The position numbers were made by a program, and so were the translations under genes. Below, piece by piece: positions 1 through 9,671 of a stretch of 64,000 nt of DNA. This DNA comes from Procambarus clarkii (taxonomy: Eukaryota > Arthropoda > Malacostraca > Decapoda > Cambaridae), in the NCBI RefSeq assembly GCF_040958095.1, contig NC_091208.1, positions 15,398,452 through 15,462,451 on the forward strand. The letters run 5' to 3'. Within the stretch, counting starts at the first letter, position 1. Each line of letters begins with the position of its first letter. The notes under the pieces are model-generated. The model was not told the origin of the DNA, ran no database searches, and worked only from the letters and a program-made list of their open reading frames with translations.

Positions 1-1614
1 TCTTGGGCCACAGGTCATGGCTTCAAGTTCTCTACTTCTAAGACTTGTGCCATGACTTTCACGCGGAAACGGGTTGTTCTCCGTCCCTCTTTGTCACTTT
101 ATGGTCATCCCCTTGAATACAAAGATTCCGCGAAGCTTTTGGGGTTATTCCTTGACACTCGTTTGTCTTGGTCTCCCCATATCTCTTACCTCCGTGTTGA
201 GTGCTCTAAGGCCCTTACCCTCCTTCGGGTCTTGTCCCATACTTCTTGGGGGGCAGATAGGCGCACTCTCCTTGCTTTACATTCCTCTCTCGTCCTATCT
301 AAGCTCGATTATGGTTGCCCTGCTTACTCGTCTGCTTCTCCTTCTACTCTTCGCCGTCTTGATGCTTTGCACCATACTGGGTTGCGCCTCAGTTCTGGTG
401 CCTTTCGTTCGACTCCCATCCTTAGCTTGTATGTTGACACTGGCTTCCTGTCTCTCCAGGACCGCCGTGATCGCTACTGTCTTCGCTATCTTGCGCGGTC
501 CTTGCAACATCCTTCCTCTCGCCTCTGTCGTGCTTTAACTTTTACCCCTCCTGCGGTTCCTGTTCCTCTTCACCACCTCCCTCTTTCTGTCCGGTTATCT
601 CGCCTACAGGATTCTCTTTCCGTTCGTATTTCTGATGTTTCTCCTCGTGTTGTTCCTTCTTTGCCCCCGTGGAGGGTCCCTCTTCCGCGGTTTTGTACAT
701 CCTTGACCCGTATCACTAAAGCTTTTACCCCTCCTACGGTTCTAAAACGCCTTTTCCTCGAGCACTTTTCTTCTCACTCCCGCTCCGTTTCTGTCTTCAC
801 CGATGGGTCTAAGTCAGCGGACGGTGTTGGCTACTCTGTTGTTTTTCCTGATCGCACTTATATGTGTCGCTTGCCTCCGGAGACTAGCATCTTTACAGCA
901 GAACTTTATGCTATTCTCTATGCTCTTCGCCTCCTGCTTTCTCGTTGTCAGTCTTCCTTTGTGGTTGTTGTTGACTCTCGTAGTGCCCTCATGGCTCTCG
1001 GGTCCTTTAATCCGGTTCATCCAGTAGTTGTCGAGATCCAGCATTGGCTGTTTCTCGTTCACAGTAAATTTAAGTCGGTTGAGTTTTGTTGGGTTCCCAG
1101 CCATATTGGTGTGTCTTTAAATGAGCGTGCGGATGCTGCTGCCAAGGAAGCTGTCCGCTCTTGTCCCATCTCTCGCAAAGGCATTCCGTATTCCGACTTT
1201 TACCCGGTTATCCATTCCTCAGTCCTTACCCGTTGGCAGGCTTCTTGGTTGTCTGTTACTGGTAACAAGCTACGTACTCTTAAATGTTGTGTTTCCTCGT
1301 GGCCGTCCTCCTTCCACCGTAACCGGCGGTGGGAAACAGCTCTGGCGAGGTTGCGTATTGGCCATACTCGCTTAACCCATGGTCACTTGATGGAGCGCCG
1401 CCCTGCTCCTTATTGTCCTAGTTGCATTGTCCCTCTTAAGGTCGTGCATGTCCTTCTTGAATGTCCTGACTTCCAGGACGAGCGTGTGTCTTGCTTTCCG
1501 ACCGCCCCTCGCGGTCACCTGTCCCTCGATAGAATTCTTGGTGACTCGGATACTTTTGATATCGTTCGCCTTATGCGTTTTTGTTCTCGTATTGGCATCC
1601 TTGGTGATATTTAG
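1..1614 (+). CDS. Non-LTR retrotransposon ORF2, C-terminal part (RT thumb, RNase H, zinc knuckle)
   Basis: The frame is open from base 1, so the window edge cuts the protein; the first ATG at 52 is internal. The N-terminal 230 residues resemble the thumb/connection region that follows a LINE reverse transcriptase (LLGLFLDTRLSW, KLDYGCPAYSSA). An RNase H domain follows with its acidic residues in order: FTDGSK near 796, TAELYA near 894, VDSRSA near 970, and NERADAAAK near 1120. A CPSC...H...C knuckle near 1413-1455 ends the protein, as in RNase H-bearing (I-group) LINEs. No internal stop is seen over 538 codons, so this copy may be young. It would reverse-transcribe its own RNA at a nicked target. 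The clade is inferred from domain order only. Confidence 0.85.
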   Translation, partial: SWATGHGFKFSTSKTCAMTFTRKRVVLRPSLSLYGHPLEYKDSAKLLGLFLDTRLSWSPHISYLRVECSKALTLLRVLSHTSWGADRRTLLALHSSLVLSKLDYGCPAYSSASPSTLRRLDALHHTGLRLSSGAFRSTPILSLYVDTGFLSLQDRRDRYCLRYLARSLQHPSSRLCRALTFTPPAVPVPLHHLPLSVRLSRLQDSLSVRISDVSPRVVPSLPPWRVPLPRFCTSLTRITKAFTPPTVLKRLFLEHFSSHSRSVSVFTDGSKSADGVGYSVVFPDRTYMCRLPPETSIFTAELYAILYALRLLLSRCQSSFVVVVDSRSALMALGSFNPVHPVVVEIQHWLFLVHSKFKSVEFCWVPSHIGVSLNERADAAAKEAVRSCPISRKGIPYSDFYPVIHSSVLTRWQASWLSVTGNKLRTLKCCVSSWPSSFHRNRRWETALARLRIGHTRLTHGHLMERRPAPYCPSCIVPLKVVHVLLECPDFQDERVSCFPTAPRGHLSLDRILGDSDTFDIVRLMRFCSRIGILGDI

Positions 1615-1711
1615 AGCCCTCTGATTATTTTGCGTATTTGATGGTGCTACATAGCCTTCCCGGTTTGGTGCCTTCTTTTGATAATTACTTACTTACTTAC
1701 TTGCTTGGTTA
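1615..1711 (+). repeat. LINE 3' UTR and TTAC-repeat tail
   Basis: About 70 bases of non-coding sequence after the stop codon end in several TTAC units, after which the sequence abruptly becomes the minus-strand LINE. LINEs with RNase H commonly end in short simple repeats, so this is probably the true 3' terminus of the element to its left. Confidence 0.6.
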
Positions 1712-3051
1712 TGCTTCTTAAACGTTAGGTCGTCAGACATCATTATTCCCAAATCCTTTACATACTGTTTTCCTACTATGGATACATTTGATTGTGTTTT
1801 GTACTCTGTATTTTGTTTAAGGTCCTCATTTTTACCATACCTGAGTACCTGGAATTTATCACTGTTAAACATCATGTTATTTTCTGATGCCCAGTCGAAA
1901 ACTTTATTAATATCAGCTTGAAGTTTTTCAATGTCCTCAGCCGATGTAATTTTCATACTGATTTTTGTGTCATCTGCAAAGGATGATACGAAGCTGTGAC
2001 TTGTATTTTTGTCTATATCTGATATGAGAATTAGGAAAAGCAGCGGTGCAAGGACTGTACCCTGAGGTACAGAGCTTTTAACTGCACTTGGACTAGATTT
2101 TATATGGTTGACCGTTACTCGCTGAGTCCTGTTTGACAGAAAACTGAGTATCCAGCATCCTACTTTACCGGTTATTCCCATTGACTTCATTTTGTGTGCT
2201 ATCACGCCATGGTCACATTTATCGAAAGCCTTTGCGAAGTCCGTGTATATCACATCAGCATTCTGTTTTTCTTCTAATGCCTCAGTGACTTTGTCGTAGT
2301 GCTCAAGTAACTGTGAGAGGCACGATCTCCCCGCTCGAAATCCATGTTGGCCTGGGTTGTGAAGGTCATTGGTCTCCATGAAATTGGTGACCTGACTCCT
2401 AATCACTCTCTCAAATACTTTTATGATGTGCGATGTTAGTGCAACTGGTCTATAATTTTTTGCCAATGCTTTGCTCCCTCCCTTGTGTAGAGGGGCTATG
2501 TCTGCTACTTTAAGTGCATCTGGTATCTCCCCCGTGTCCAAGCTCTTCCTCCACACTATACTGAGTGCCTGTGCTACCGGCACTTTGCATTTCTTTATAA
2601 ATATTGAATTCCATGAGTCTGGACCTGGGGCCGAGTGCATGGGCATGTTTTCAATTTCTTTTTCAAAATTTAGTGTGCTCGTGTTTATATCAGTTATATT
2701 TACAGGGGTTTGAATATCCCGCATAAAGAAATTGTCTGGATCTTCCACCTTCATTTTGTTTATTGGAGTGCTAAACATGTCCTCATACTGCTTTTTTAGG
2801 ATTTCACTAATTTCTTTGTCATCCTCCGTGTATGAACCTTCACTTGTACGAATAGGTCCAATACTGGCAGTGGTTTTTGCTTTTGATTTCGCATATGAGA
2901 AGAAATATTTTGGATTTTTCTTTATTTCCTGAATTGCTTTCTGTTCTAACTGCCTTTCTTCAGTTTCATATGAGTGTTTCAATTTCCGCTCGATTTCTTC
3001 AATCTCCCTATTTAAATTATTCCTTCTTTGACGGGAAATTCGTGTCTGCAT
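1693..3051 (-). pseudogene. Family C LINE reverse transcriptase (truncated)
   Basis: The 452-codon open stretch carries the RT blocks in order: NYRPVALTSH, HGFRAGRSCLSQL, IYTDFAKAFDKCDH, SVPQGTVLAPLLFLI and the catalytic FADDTK. The region after the palm stops at TFKKH and runs into simple repeat, so the C-terminal domain is missing. The last codons up to 1693 belong to the TTAC repeat rather than to the protein. Upstream coding (3063-3356) is in another frame, which implies a frameshift near 3060. Confidence 0.85.
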
Positions 3052-3062
3052 AAGCAGTTCCG

Positions 3063-3356
3063 TTATTTTTTCCTGCGTTTATAGTGTCGTCTGCGTTCTC
3101 TTTCTACGTTAGATCTCTTTCTGGCTTTCCTCAAAGGAACATGTTTCAGACAGACTTGATACGCTTCTGAAGTCAGTTTTTCTATTCCTTCTGTAGGACT
3201 TGTATTACTTAGAACAGTTCCCCATGGAATGTTTGTAAGTTCCCTGTTTATTATCTCCCAGTCTATCCTTTTATTATTAAAATTGAATTTACTGAATAGC
3301 CCCTCTCGCTTTATCAACGTTTTAGGTCTATTCTGAGTATTGATGGTCGTTTGCAC
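3063..3356 (-). pseudogene. Family C LINE ORF2, linker between endonuclease and RT
   Basis: This 97-codon stretch (FNFNNKRIDWEIINREL, then a basic RKARKRSNVERERRRHYKRRKK-like end) is the usual link between LINE endonuclease and RT. It overlaps the endonuclease reading frame at 3314-3356 and is shifted against the RT frame, so ORF2 is broken at both ends. Confidence 0.7.
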
Positions 3357-3905
3357 TTCAATGAGTATGTGGTATCTGATATCGTAATGTCTCTGATAAT
3401 GTCTTCATTGTTCGTAAAGACCAGATCTAGAATATTTTCATTTCTCGTTGGCTCCGATATCTGCTGATTGAGTGAAAATTTGTCACAGAATCTAAGTAGT
3501 TCTCTAATCTGTGGTTGGTTAGGTCCTGATAGATTTCCTGGTATAATATTATTGTTTGCTATTTTCCACCTGAGACTAGGCAAGTTGAAGTCACCTAGGA
3601 AGATAATATCAGGTATCGGGTTCTCCAAATTATCAAGGCTATTCTCTATTTTGCTTATCTGTTCTGTGAATTCCTCAGCCGTTGCATCTGGCGGTTTGTT
3701 TATTAGAATAATCACTAAATTTATTTTCTCTATTTTTAATCCCAGTACCTCTACCACCTCATTTGTAACGTTTAGGAGCTCCGAGCATACAAGGTCTTCC
3801 CTAATATACAGACCCACTCCTCCATGTGACCTAATTTTCCTATCACACCTGTATAGGTTATATCCTGGAATCCAGATCTCACTGTCCAACAATTCCCCGG
3901 CATGG
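3314..3905 (-). pseudogene. Family C LINE endonuclease, C-terminal two thirds
   Basis: Apurinic-type endonuclease signatures are present: RSHGGVGLYIRED, then FLGDFNLPSLRW (catalytic D and N), then ILDLVFTNNED. The frame runs upstream into the nested element at about 3905, where the coding frame begins with an ELLDSEIWIPGYN stretch. The terminal catalytic His region is lost near the frameshift at about 3320. Confidence 0.8.
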
Positions 3906-4425
3906 TTGATACCTGGTTGATACCTGGTTGATGGGGTTCTGGGAGTTCTTCTACTCCCCAAGCCCGGCCCGAGGCCAGGCTTGACTTGTGAGAGCTTGGT
4001 CCACTAGGCTGTTGCTTGGAGCGGCCCGCAGGCCCACATACCCACCACAGCCCGGTTGGTCCGGCACTCCTTGGAGGAATAAATCTAGTTTCCTCTTGAA
4101 AATGTCCACGGTTGTTCCGGCAATATTTCTTATGCTTGCTGGGAGGACGTTGAACAACCGCGGACCTCTGATGTTTATACAGTGTTCTCTGATTGTGCCT
4201 ATGGCACCTCTGCTCTTCACTGGTTCTATTCTACATTTTCTTCCATATCGTTTACTCCAGTACGTTGTTATTTTACTGTGTAGATTTGGTACTTGGCCCT
4301 CCAGTATCTTCCAGGTGTATATTATTTGATATCTCTCTCGTCTTCTTTCTAGTGAGTACATTTGGAGGGCTTTGAGACGATCCCAATAATTTAGGTGCTT
4401 TATTGCGTCTATGTGTGCCATGGGT
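3900..4425 (-). mobile_element. Nested 5'-truncated LINE 3' end with ATCAACCAGGT-type tail
   Basis: On the minus strand this insert encodes only the C-terminal region after an RT (HLNYWDRLKALQMYSLERRR, CINIRGPRLFNVLPASIRN, VDIFKRKLDLFLQ; open frame 4472-3951). Non-coding sequence and about three ATCAACCAGGT-like units follow at 3900-3945. It splits the endonuclease of the surrounding LINE. CATG lies at both junctions (about 4422 and 3903), which fits a short target-site duplication. It comes from a different LINE family than its host. Confidence 0.75.
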
Positions 4426-4590
4426 TTCTGTGAAAGCTCCAAATACTGCATTTGACTCCGTGAGGAGGCCATTTATGAACTGTACTTTGTTGTTTGTTCT
4501 TGTTTTCAGTCCTTGTATGTTGGCAAAGATAAATGAGGTTACTCTATTAGTGATAGTTTGAATGGGAGACTTTTTCGGCAAGCCCGTTAT
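4426..4590 (-). pseudogene. Family C LINE endonuclease, N-terminal fragment
   Basis: Within the frame open from 4725 to 4273, the part above the insert reads ITNRVTSFIFANIQGLKT and ends in GAFTETH. These are the N-terminal Asn-containing strand and the catalytic Glu motif of an AP-type endonuclease. The nested LINE begins directly after TETH. The start codon of ORF2 cannot be decided; it overlaps the end of ORF1 in another frame. Confidence 0.7.
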
Positions 4591-5435
4591 TCGTGGACAT
4601 AATGAGTTTGTTCTGACCAGTACTGATTGTTGTAGGGCAGTTGTCTGTCGTAGTTGTAGTTCCCTTTTGGTGGGTAATTGTATCTGTAATTCTGGAATGC
4701 AAGTGGATCTGGCATCCAGTTCCATACACTCTCCATGCTGCTCCTTTTGAATTCTCTGCCGGTCTGGTATAAAAAATTTATAGAGTTTCCTCCAAATTCA
4801 TTATCCTGCTTGCCACTCTTTATGTAGCGTTCCGTGCCTTTCACGTGAAAGCGTGGGCAGCTGAGGTCATAGCATTTTCTGTCCTCCAGTGAGGTTTGGC
4901 ACATGTCAGGATGGAAAAACCTACATATTGATCCAAATCGACACTCGCCTTTCCTAAGCATATTTAAACATTTTTTTGGATGTTGATAACTGCATTCTAA
5001 TCCTTTCTTATTACCAGCATATCTATGTCTGCATATGCCCTTTGCATAAAATTTGCATAAGTCTGTCCTTCTGTTCTGAATTGCTCTATCGAGAACCGTC
5101 GTGGTGTCTGTACCTATCGAGCTGTCAGTGCTGTCTGGTACACTTTCTAGTTCACTGTCATCTACATCCTGGCCTACTGAGTCAGAGTTTACAACTTCCT
5201 GAGTTTCAGCCTCAGTTTCATCCCTGACTATAGCCTCCGCCCCTTGTATATTAGAATTGTTGTTCCTTTCCCACTCCTTCTGGATGGCTGGTAGGCTTCC
5301 AATGAATGATGTTTTCCGATCATGCGTCATGGTATCTAGAAGGTTTTTTAGGATATTCCAAGCTGGCAGGTCATTTTTACACACCCAGAGCAAGTGACCA
5401 GCTCTCAGTGCCGTAGTGTTACTCACTCCTGGCAA
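4587..5435 (-). CDS. Family C LINE ORF1-like protein with CCCH zinc fingers
   Basis: This intact 282-codon frame has an acidic N-terminal half and a cluster of CCCH fingers at about residues 128-195: CKFYAKGICRHRYAG...C..H, CLNMLRKGECRFGSICRFFH, and CQTSLEDRKCYDLSCPRFH. A Tyr/Asn-rich tail follows. CCCH fingers bind single-stranded RNA, so the protein probably coats the element RNA in place of the CCHC or RRM-type ORF1 proteins of better-known LINEs. Its position directly upstream of the endonuclease, with a short overlap, supports the ORF1 role. A captured host gene is the alternative, less likely here. Confidence 0.65.
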   Translation of the reverse strand: MPGVSNTTALRAGHLLWVCKNDLPAWNILKNLLDTMTHDRKTSFIGSLPAIQKEWERNNNSNIQGAEAIVRDETEAETQEVVNSDSVGQDVDDSELESVPDSTDSSIGTDTTTVLDRAIQNRRTDLCKFYAKGICRHRYAGNKKGLECSYQHPKKCLNMLRKGECRFGSICRFFHPDMCQTSLEDRKCYDLSCPRFHVKGTERYIKSGKQDNEFGGNSINFLYQTGREFKRSSMESVWNWMPDPLAFQNYRYNYPPKGNYNYDRQLPYNNQYWSEQTHYVHE

Positions 5436-5525
5436 TGATTATTGATTATTCCTGGCAATGATTATTGTGGAGTGTACCACAGTGTGGTCTAAATTTCTTG
5501 TATTGTTCCCAGGGCCGTGACAAGT

Positions 5526-5634
<109 letters not shown>

Positions 5635-5639
5635 TGTGG

Positions 5640-5850
5640 TTGCAGTATTAACGTAATTTTGGTAGAATTTGGTGAGTGACGAGGCTGGCTGGAGAGACCG
5701 CCATCGCTCTGTCGAGTAACGTAACTCTCGAGAGTGTTTATCGACATGCGTGATCGATAAATCACTCGCCCATGTGATTTAAGGAGTGCGAGATCTCCTT
5801 AGTGTTCCCAATAACGTTTGATAGCTGTAGGCTACATGTGTCAGCAGTAA

Positions 5851-5927
<77 letters not shown>

Positions 5928-7300
5928 CGTAGTGTCACGGTGCCCAGTGTTATTGTGTTATTTACTGTGTGGTGATTGAAATATATTGACCTATGTTCTA
6001 GGGGTTATTGAGAGCACTGGGGTCATTTGCAACAGTAAGTAAGTAAGTGTGTGCAGTATTCTAATACTTGGAAATTAGAGTACTTGCCGTGTGTGTTATT
6101 GCAAAGGGGTTGTTATTTGATGGTGATTGTTGCTAGTGTTGAGCATCACTGTATGTGATTGCAGTTCAGTAAAGTCATTGTGGGGCAGTGTTCTAGAGGG
6201 TTCATGTCCGGTATGTTATTTTACTAGGTTCTGCAGTATTGTCATTGCAACCGGATTGTAACGTAAATCACTGTGATTTGTTAGTGTGATTTGTCATTGT
6301 CGAGGGGGAACTCGGCTGTAGACGAGTATTTGGGTACACATATATTCTCCTGGTTATCTGGTAGGACATCGAAGTCCAGTATTCAGTGAGGTGATTGCGA
6401 GGCAATTAATATAACGTAACCACGGGAACGCCCATTGCTTTAAGAGAATTTGTTCTTTGACAATTTGAGTAACGTAGAATACGTTTGGGTTAATTTACTT
6501 TCCTGCAAGCAGCTACGGTAGTCTCAAGGAGCCTAGCCATCAGCCAGATAAGAATTAGAGTATTGTCTGTCGTAATTAACGGTCAGTGGGCCGGGTAATT
6601 GACGTGTTTCAGGAAGTCAAAGTAATTAACCTCGATCCTTGGTTGATCGACTCACACGAAGGCTCCATTGTTCCATTAACGTAACGTCGTTATTTATCTG
6701 CCCGGAAGTACCGGCACTTGATTGACTCGTGGGAGGAGTAGCGTCATTTTAGAATAACGTAAACGTGGGGCTAATTACTGTTATTAGCCACCTGAATTGG
6801 TCTGAGTATGGAAGGCTTAGACGGAATTCATACCTTAATGTAAATTGCTGAGCCAGTGTGAAAAGTTGCGTATTTTAATTGTTTAATTATTGATCTTGAG
6901 GATAGTAATTAATTACTCTAAGGGTAATCACGAGTGATTACCGTTCTCTTAGCACTTTGGACATTGTAAATCAGAGTTTACCATCGCTGAGTGATTAGTA
7001 ACCGATTAACGTAAATTAACGTAACTAGTAAAGAGATTAATCAGCTGTCTGGTAGTACAGGGATTAATGGGATTTTCTCACTGAATGCTCGATGGGTAGA
7101 GCGTTGTGTAACTTCCGCGTTACTAGTGACAGTTGTAAGAGTTATTAATTTAACGTAAATGTTACCTTGTTATTAACGTAAATGCTATTGTGTTATTAAC
7201 GTAAATCAGTTGTTATTGATTGTTGATCGTCCGTAGGACGGAGTGTTAACGTAGGAGAGTAATTTGAGGAAGGGTTGCTGGAGTTGCCAGTGAACCCATT
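5640..7300 (+). other. Non-coding region with clustered AACGTAA heptamers
   Basis: No convincing coding sequence was seen. AACGTAA occurs eleven times, all on the plus strand: 5650, 5718, 6260, 6413, 6678, 6756, 7008, 7018, 7152, 7175 and 7198. Near matches lie at 6471 and 7248. Most copies sit in a longer TTAACGTAA. The region probably belongs to the long terminal repeat or leader of an LTR element (see 7600-8150). A host non-coding RNA or an AT-rich satellite remnant are alternatives. Confidence 0.45.
5856..5925. repeat. (AT)n microsatellite
   Basis: About 70 bases of AT dinucleotides, 225 bases after the previous AT tract. Confidence 0.98.
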
Positions 7301-7599
7301 AGTTATTGTTGTCATTGAAAGACTACTGATTTGATTGCATTGCAACCGCTATTGCAGGTGTAGACTGCACTGAGGCGTAGAACAGTTAGGAGGTTACTGG
7401 AGACGTGTTTCAGAACCCACTGTGTCATTTGTTGTAATTGTGATTATAGATCTGTTAGTTCTTGTTTCTTGTTGATTCCTCTGTGGTCACGCTTATGTTC
7501 GAGTTAGTTCATTATGCAGTCCGAGGGGCTGGTGTCTAGCTGTCATTGATAGTGTCACAGGAAGGATTTCGAGTAACGCCATTGACATTTCTTTTTGTT

Positions 7600-8150
7600 T
7601 TGTTGTAGTAGTTAGTACTTTATTGAATAAACTAAGTTGTTATGGTTAACACTGTCTTTTCGTTACACCCCACACATTATTATTGTTATGCAAATGTTCT
7701 TCACACTCGATTAATAAAATTGAGACTGATTCTGAGTTTTGGACCAAATATACGGCACCACACAACAATAAATTATTGTTGTGAGAGCCCGTGACCTACT
7801 CGTCAGATTCGCTTCGGCGAATGGCGAAGGTCGTCGGCCTAGTGGAGGGGATTTCAATTTTCATTGGGGTCTCGGCGTTTGCTCGCGCCTAGTCAATTGT
7901 TCATACATGGTCCCAAAGTGAGGAATAAGCTGCTTACTACACTGGTGTGTTAGCTAAGCAAGTCCTTCCTCAGGCGACCTAATTGAATATCACGACAGGA
8001 ATAAAGGTTAAAGAATAAAGAAAATTCTTAGAAATTTTCCGAGCTCAATACCTTATACCAATTACATTTTATTCCAAAATCTCACTCTCACACTGGTTTG
8101 GTTGGTGATGGAATGTTATGGAATTGGTACACGACATATTTGGTGGCAGC
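7600..8150 (+). other. Candidate LTR 3' part and primer-binding-like site
   Basis: AATAAA lies at 7626-7631 and TGGTGGCAGC at 8141-8150. The 10-mer TGGTGGCAGC is the kind of sequence that directly follows the 5' LTR of many Gypsy-type elements, and the same 10-mer recurs at 28832 after another AATAAA-bearing region. I could not find a matching second LTR, so the boundaries are unknown. The degenerate Gypsy pol at 13.7-17.1 kb is on the same strand and could be its body, but that link is only inferred. Confidence 0.3.
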
Positions 8151-8945
8151 GCAAACAGGTTTTGAAACACTTTGAGAGATGAAGGAAGTGTGTTCCTTGT
8201 TTGGTTGGTGAGGGAATGTTCGGGAAATGGTAGACGTCGGGTTGTGTTGAGAACGGTGGTTACTAGACGGAGGAAAGAAGGGTCAGGTGAGGCCAGGTCA
8301 GAGGAGTTAGTTAATTAAAGGGACTAGGCCATTGTGGGGCACATGTGGGGTTTATTTCTTTCTTTCCAGATTCCTGCAACGAAAGACGGATAAGATGCAA
8401 GTCTGGATCACTGAATCATCGGGATCCAAAACAAGTGCAGTGTTCGTAGTGCGGATTATACAGAGTGGCGAGGGAAACTAGCGCGGGTGAATGTGGGCCA
8501 GCGTGGGCCATTTGCGGGCCAAGCGATGGGTGGGCCAAGCGAGCCACACCTTGGAGCTTATTATATATCGTCGGTATGGTGGTAATAGTGAGAAACCGTT
8601 GCAAAGGACAGAGCAAGCGTGAAAACTACGTAGTTTGAAGTCAGTTAAATATCATGTAAAGTGTAGATCGAATATTTTAAAGATAATTAAATATTACGTA
8701 AAGATTTGAGCGAGTTCCGGCGTTGTCAGACGTAGATACAGAAAATAGACGCAGTGAATTATGGACGCCTTGGCATAGCGAGTGACGCGTAATTTGCCGT
8801 CTGGGGTTCGACGTCTAGAGTACCGTGGAGAGGTCCATGGAGATTTTTTTGTGGGTGCAGGTAGCATTATGGAGAGTGTTACCGGGGGACACGGGGAGCG
8901 TGTCCTGTTGGTGGGGGTGTGTGGCGTCCGGAGGTGGCGACGCAT
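8150..8945. other. Unassigned sequence between LTR-like region and tandem array
   Basis: I see no coding sequence. A short imperfect repeat is present (TTGGTTGGTGATGGAATGTT at 8098-8117 and a near copy at 8201-8220). The last 100 bases already contain GGCGT...ACGC-type hairpin motifs like those of the following array. Confidence 0.4.
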
Positions 8946-9510
8946 TGTGTATTGGCGTTTGGACGCCGAGTGTAGTGCATGGTTGTGTATTGGCGTTTGG
9001 ACGCCGAGTGTAGTGCATGGTTGTGTATTGGCGTTTGTACGCCGGGTGTAGTGCATGGTTGTGTATTGGCGTTTGTACGCCGGGAGTAGTGCATGGTTGT
9101 GTATTGGCGTTTGTACGCCGGGTGTAGTGCATGGTTGTGTATTGGCGTTTGTACGCCGGGTGTAGTGCATGGTTGTGTATTGGCGTTTGTACGCCGGGTG
9201 TAGTGCATGGTTGTGTATTGGCGTTTGTACGACGGGAGTAGTGCATGGTTGTGTATTGGCGTTTGTACGACGGGAGTAGTGCATGGTTGTGTATTGGCGT
9301 TTGTACGACGGGAGTAGTGCATGGTTGCGTATTGGCGTTTGTACGACGGGAGTAGTGCATGGTTGTGTATTGGCGTTTGTACGACGGGAGTAGTGCATGG
9401 TTGTGTATTGGCGTTTGTACGACGGGAGTAGTGCATGGTTGTGTATTGGCGTTTGTACGACGGGAGTAGTGCATGGTTGTGTATTGGCGTTTGTACGCCG
9501 GGGTGTGTAG
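8946..9510. repeat. 38-bp tandem array with hairpin core
   Basis: About 14.8 units have an exact 38-bp period: the GCATGGTTG(T/C)GTATTGGC junction recurs every 38 bases from 8977 to 9471. Each unit contains GGCGTTTGTACGCC or GGCGTTTGGACGCC, a five-pair stem with a four-base loop. Units from about 9220 to 9480 carry ACGAC instead of ACGCC, which weakens the stem. Variants are therefore grouped, as expected from local amplification. The minus-strand open frames across it are repeat translations. Confidence 0.95.
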
Positions 9511-9671
9511 TGCAATGCATGTGTAGTGGCGTATTAGACGCCAGCGTAATTCATACAAATTACTGTAGTGAAATGTGCATGTTTTGACTGTTGATATCAT
9601 GGATGTAGTATAGTGCATGACATTGTTGGCATTGTAGCGCCAAAGTGTAGCATGTGTAGCGTTACTGGTTG

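Larger units (their letters stand above)
1712..5435 (-). mobile_element. Family C LINE, composite and broken (CCCH-type ORF1, EN, RT)
   Basis: Read on the minus strand, ORF1 (5435-4587), endonuclease (about 4560-3320) and reverse transcriptase (3051-1712) follow in the usual LINE order. The endonuclease is interrupted by a second, 5'-truncated LINE at about 3905-4425. Frames change near 3320 and 3060. The RT C-terminus is cut off where it meets the TTAC tail of the plus-strand element at 1711. No RNase H follows the RT. The element is defective. Confidence 0.8.

Noticed and set aside
8694..9618. Overlapping 213-273 codon minus-strand frames rich in TTMHYTRR-type repeats
   Set aside because: They arise from the 38-bp array, which happens to lack stops in all minus frames.
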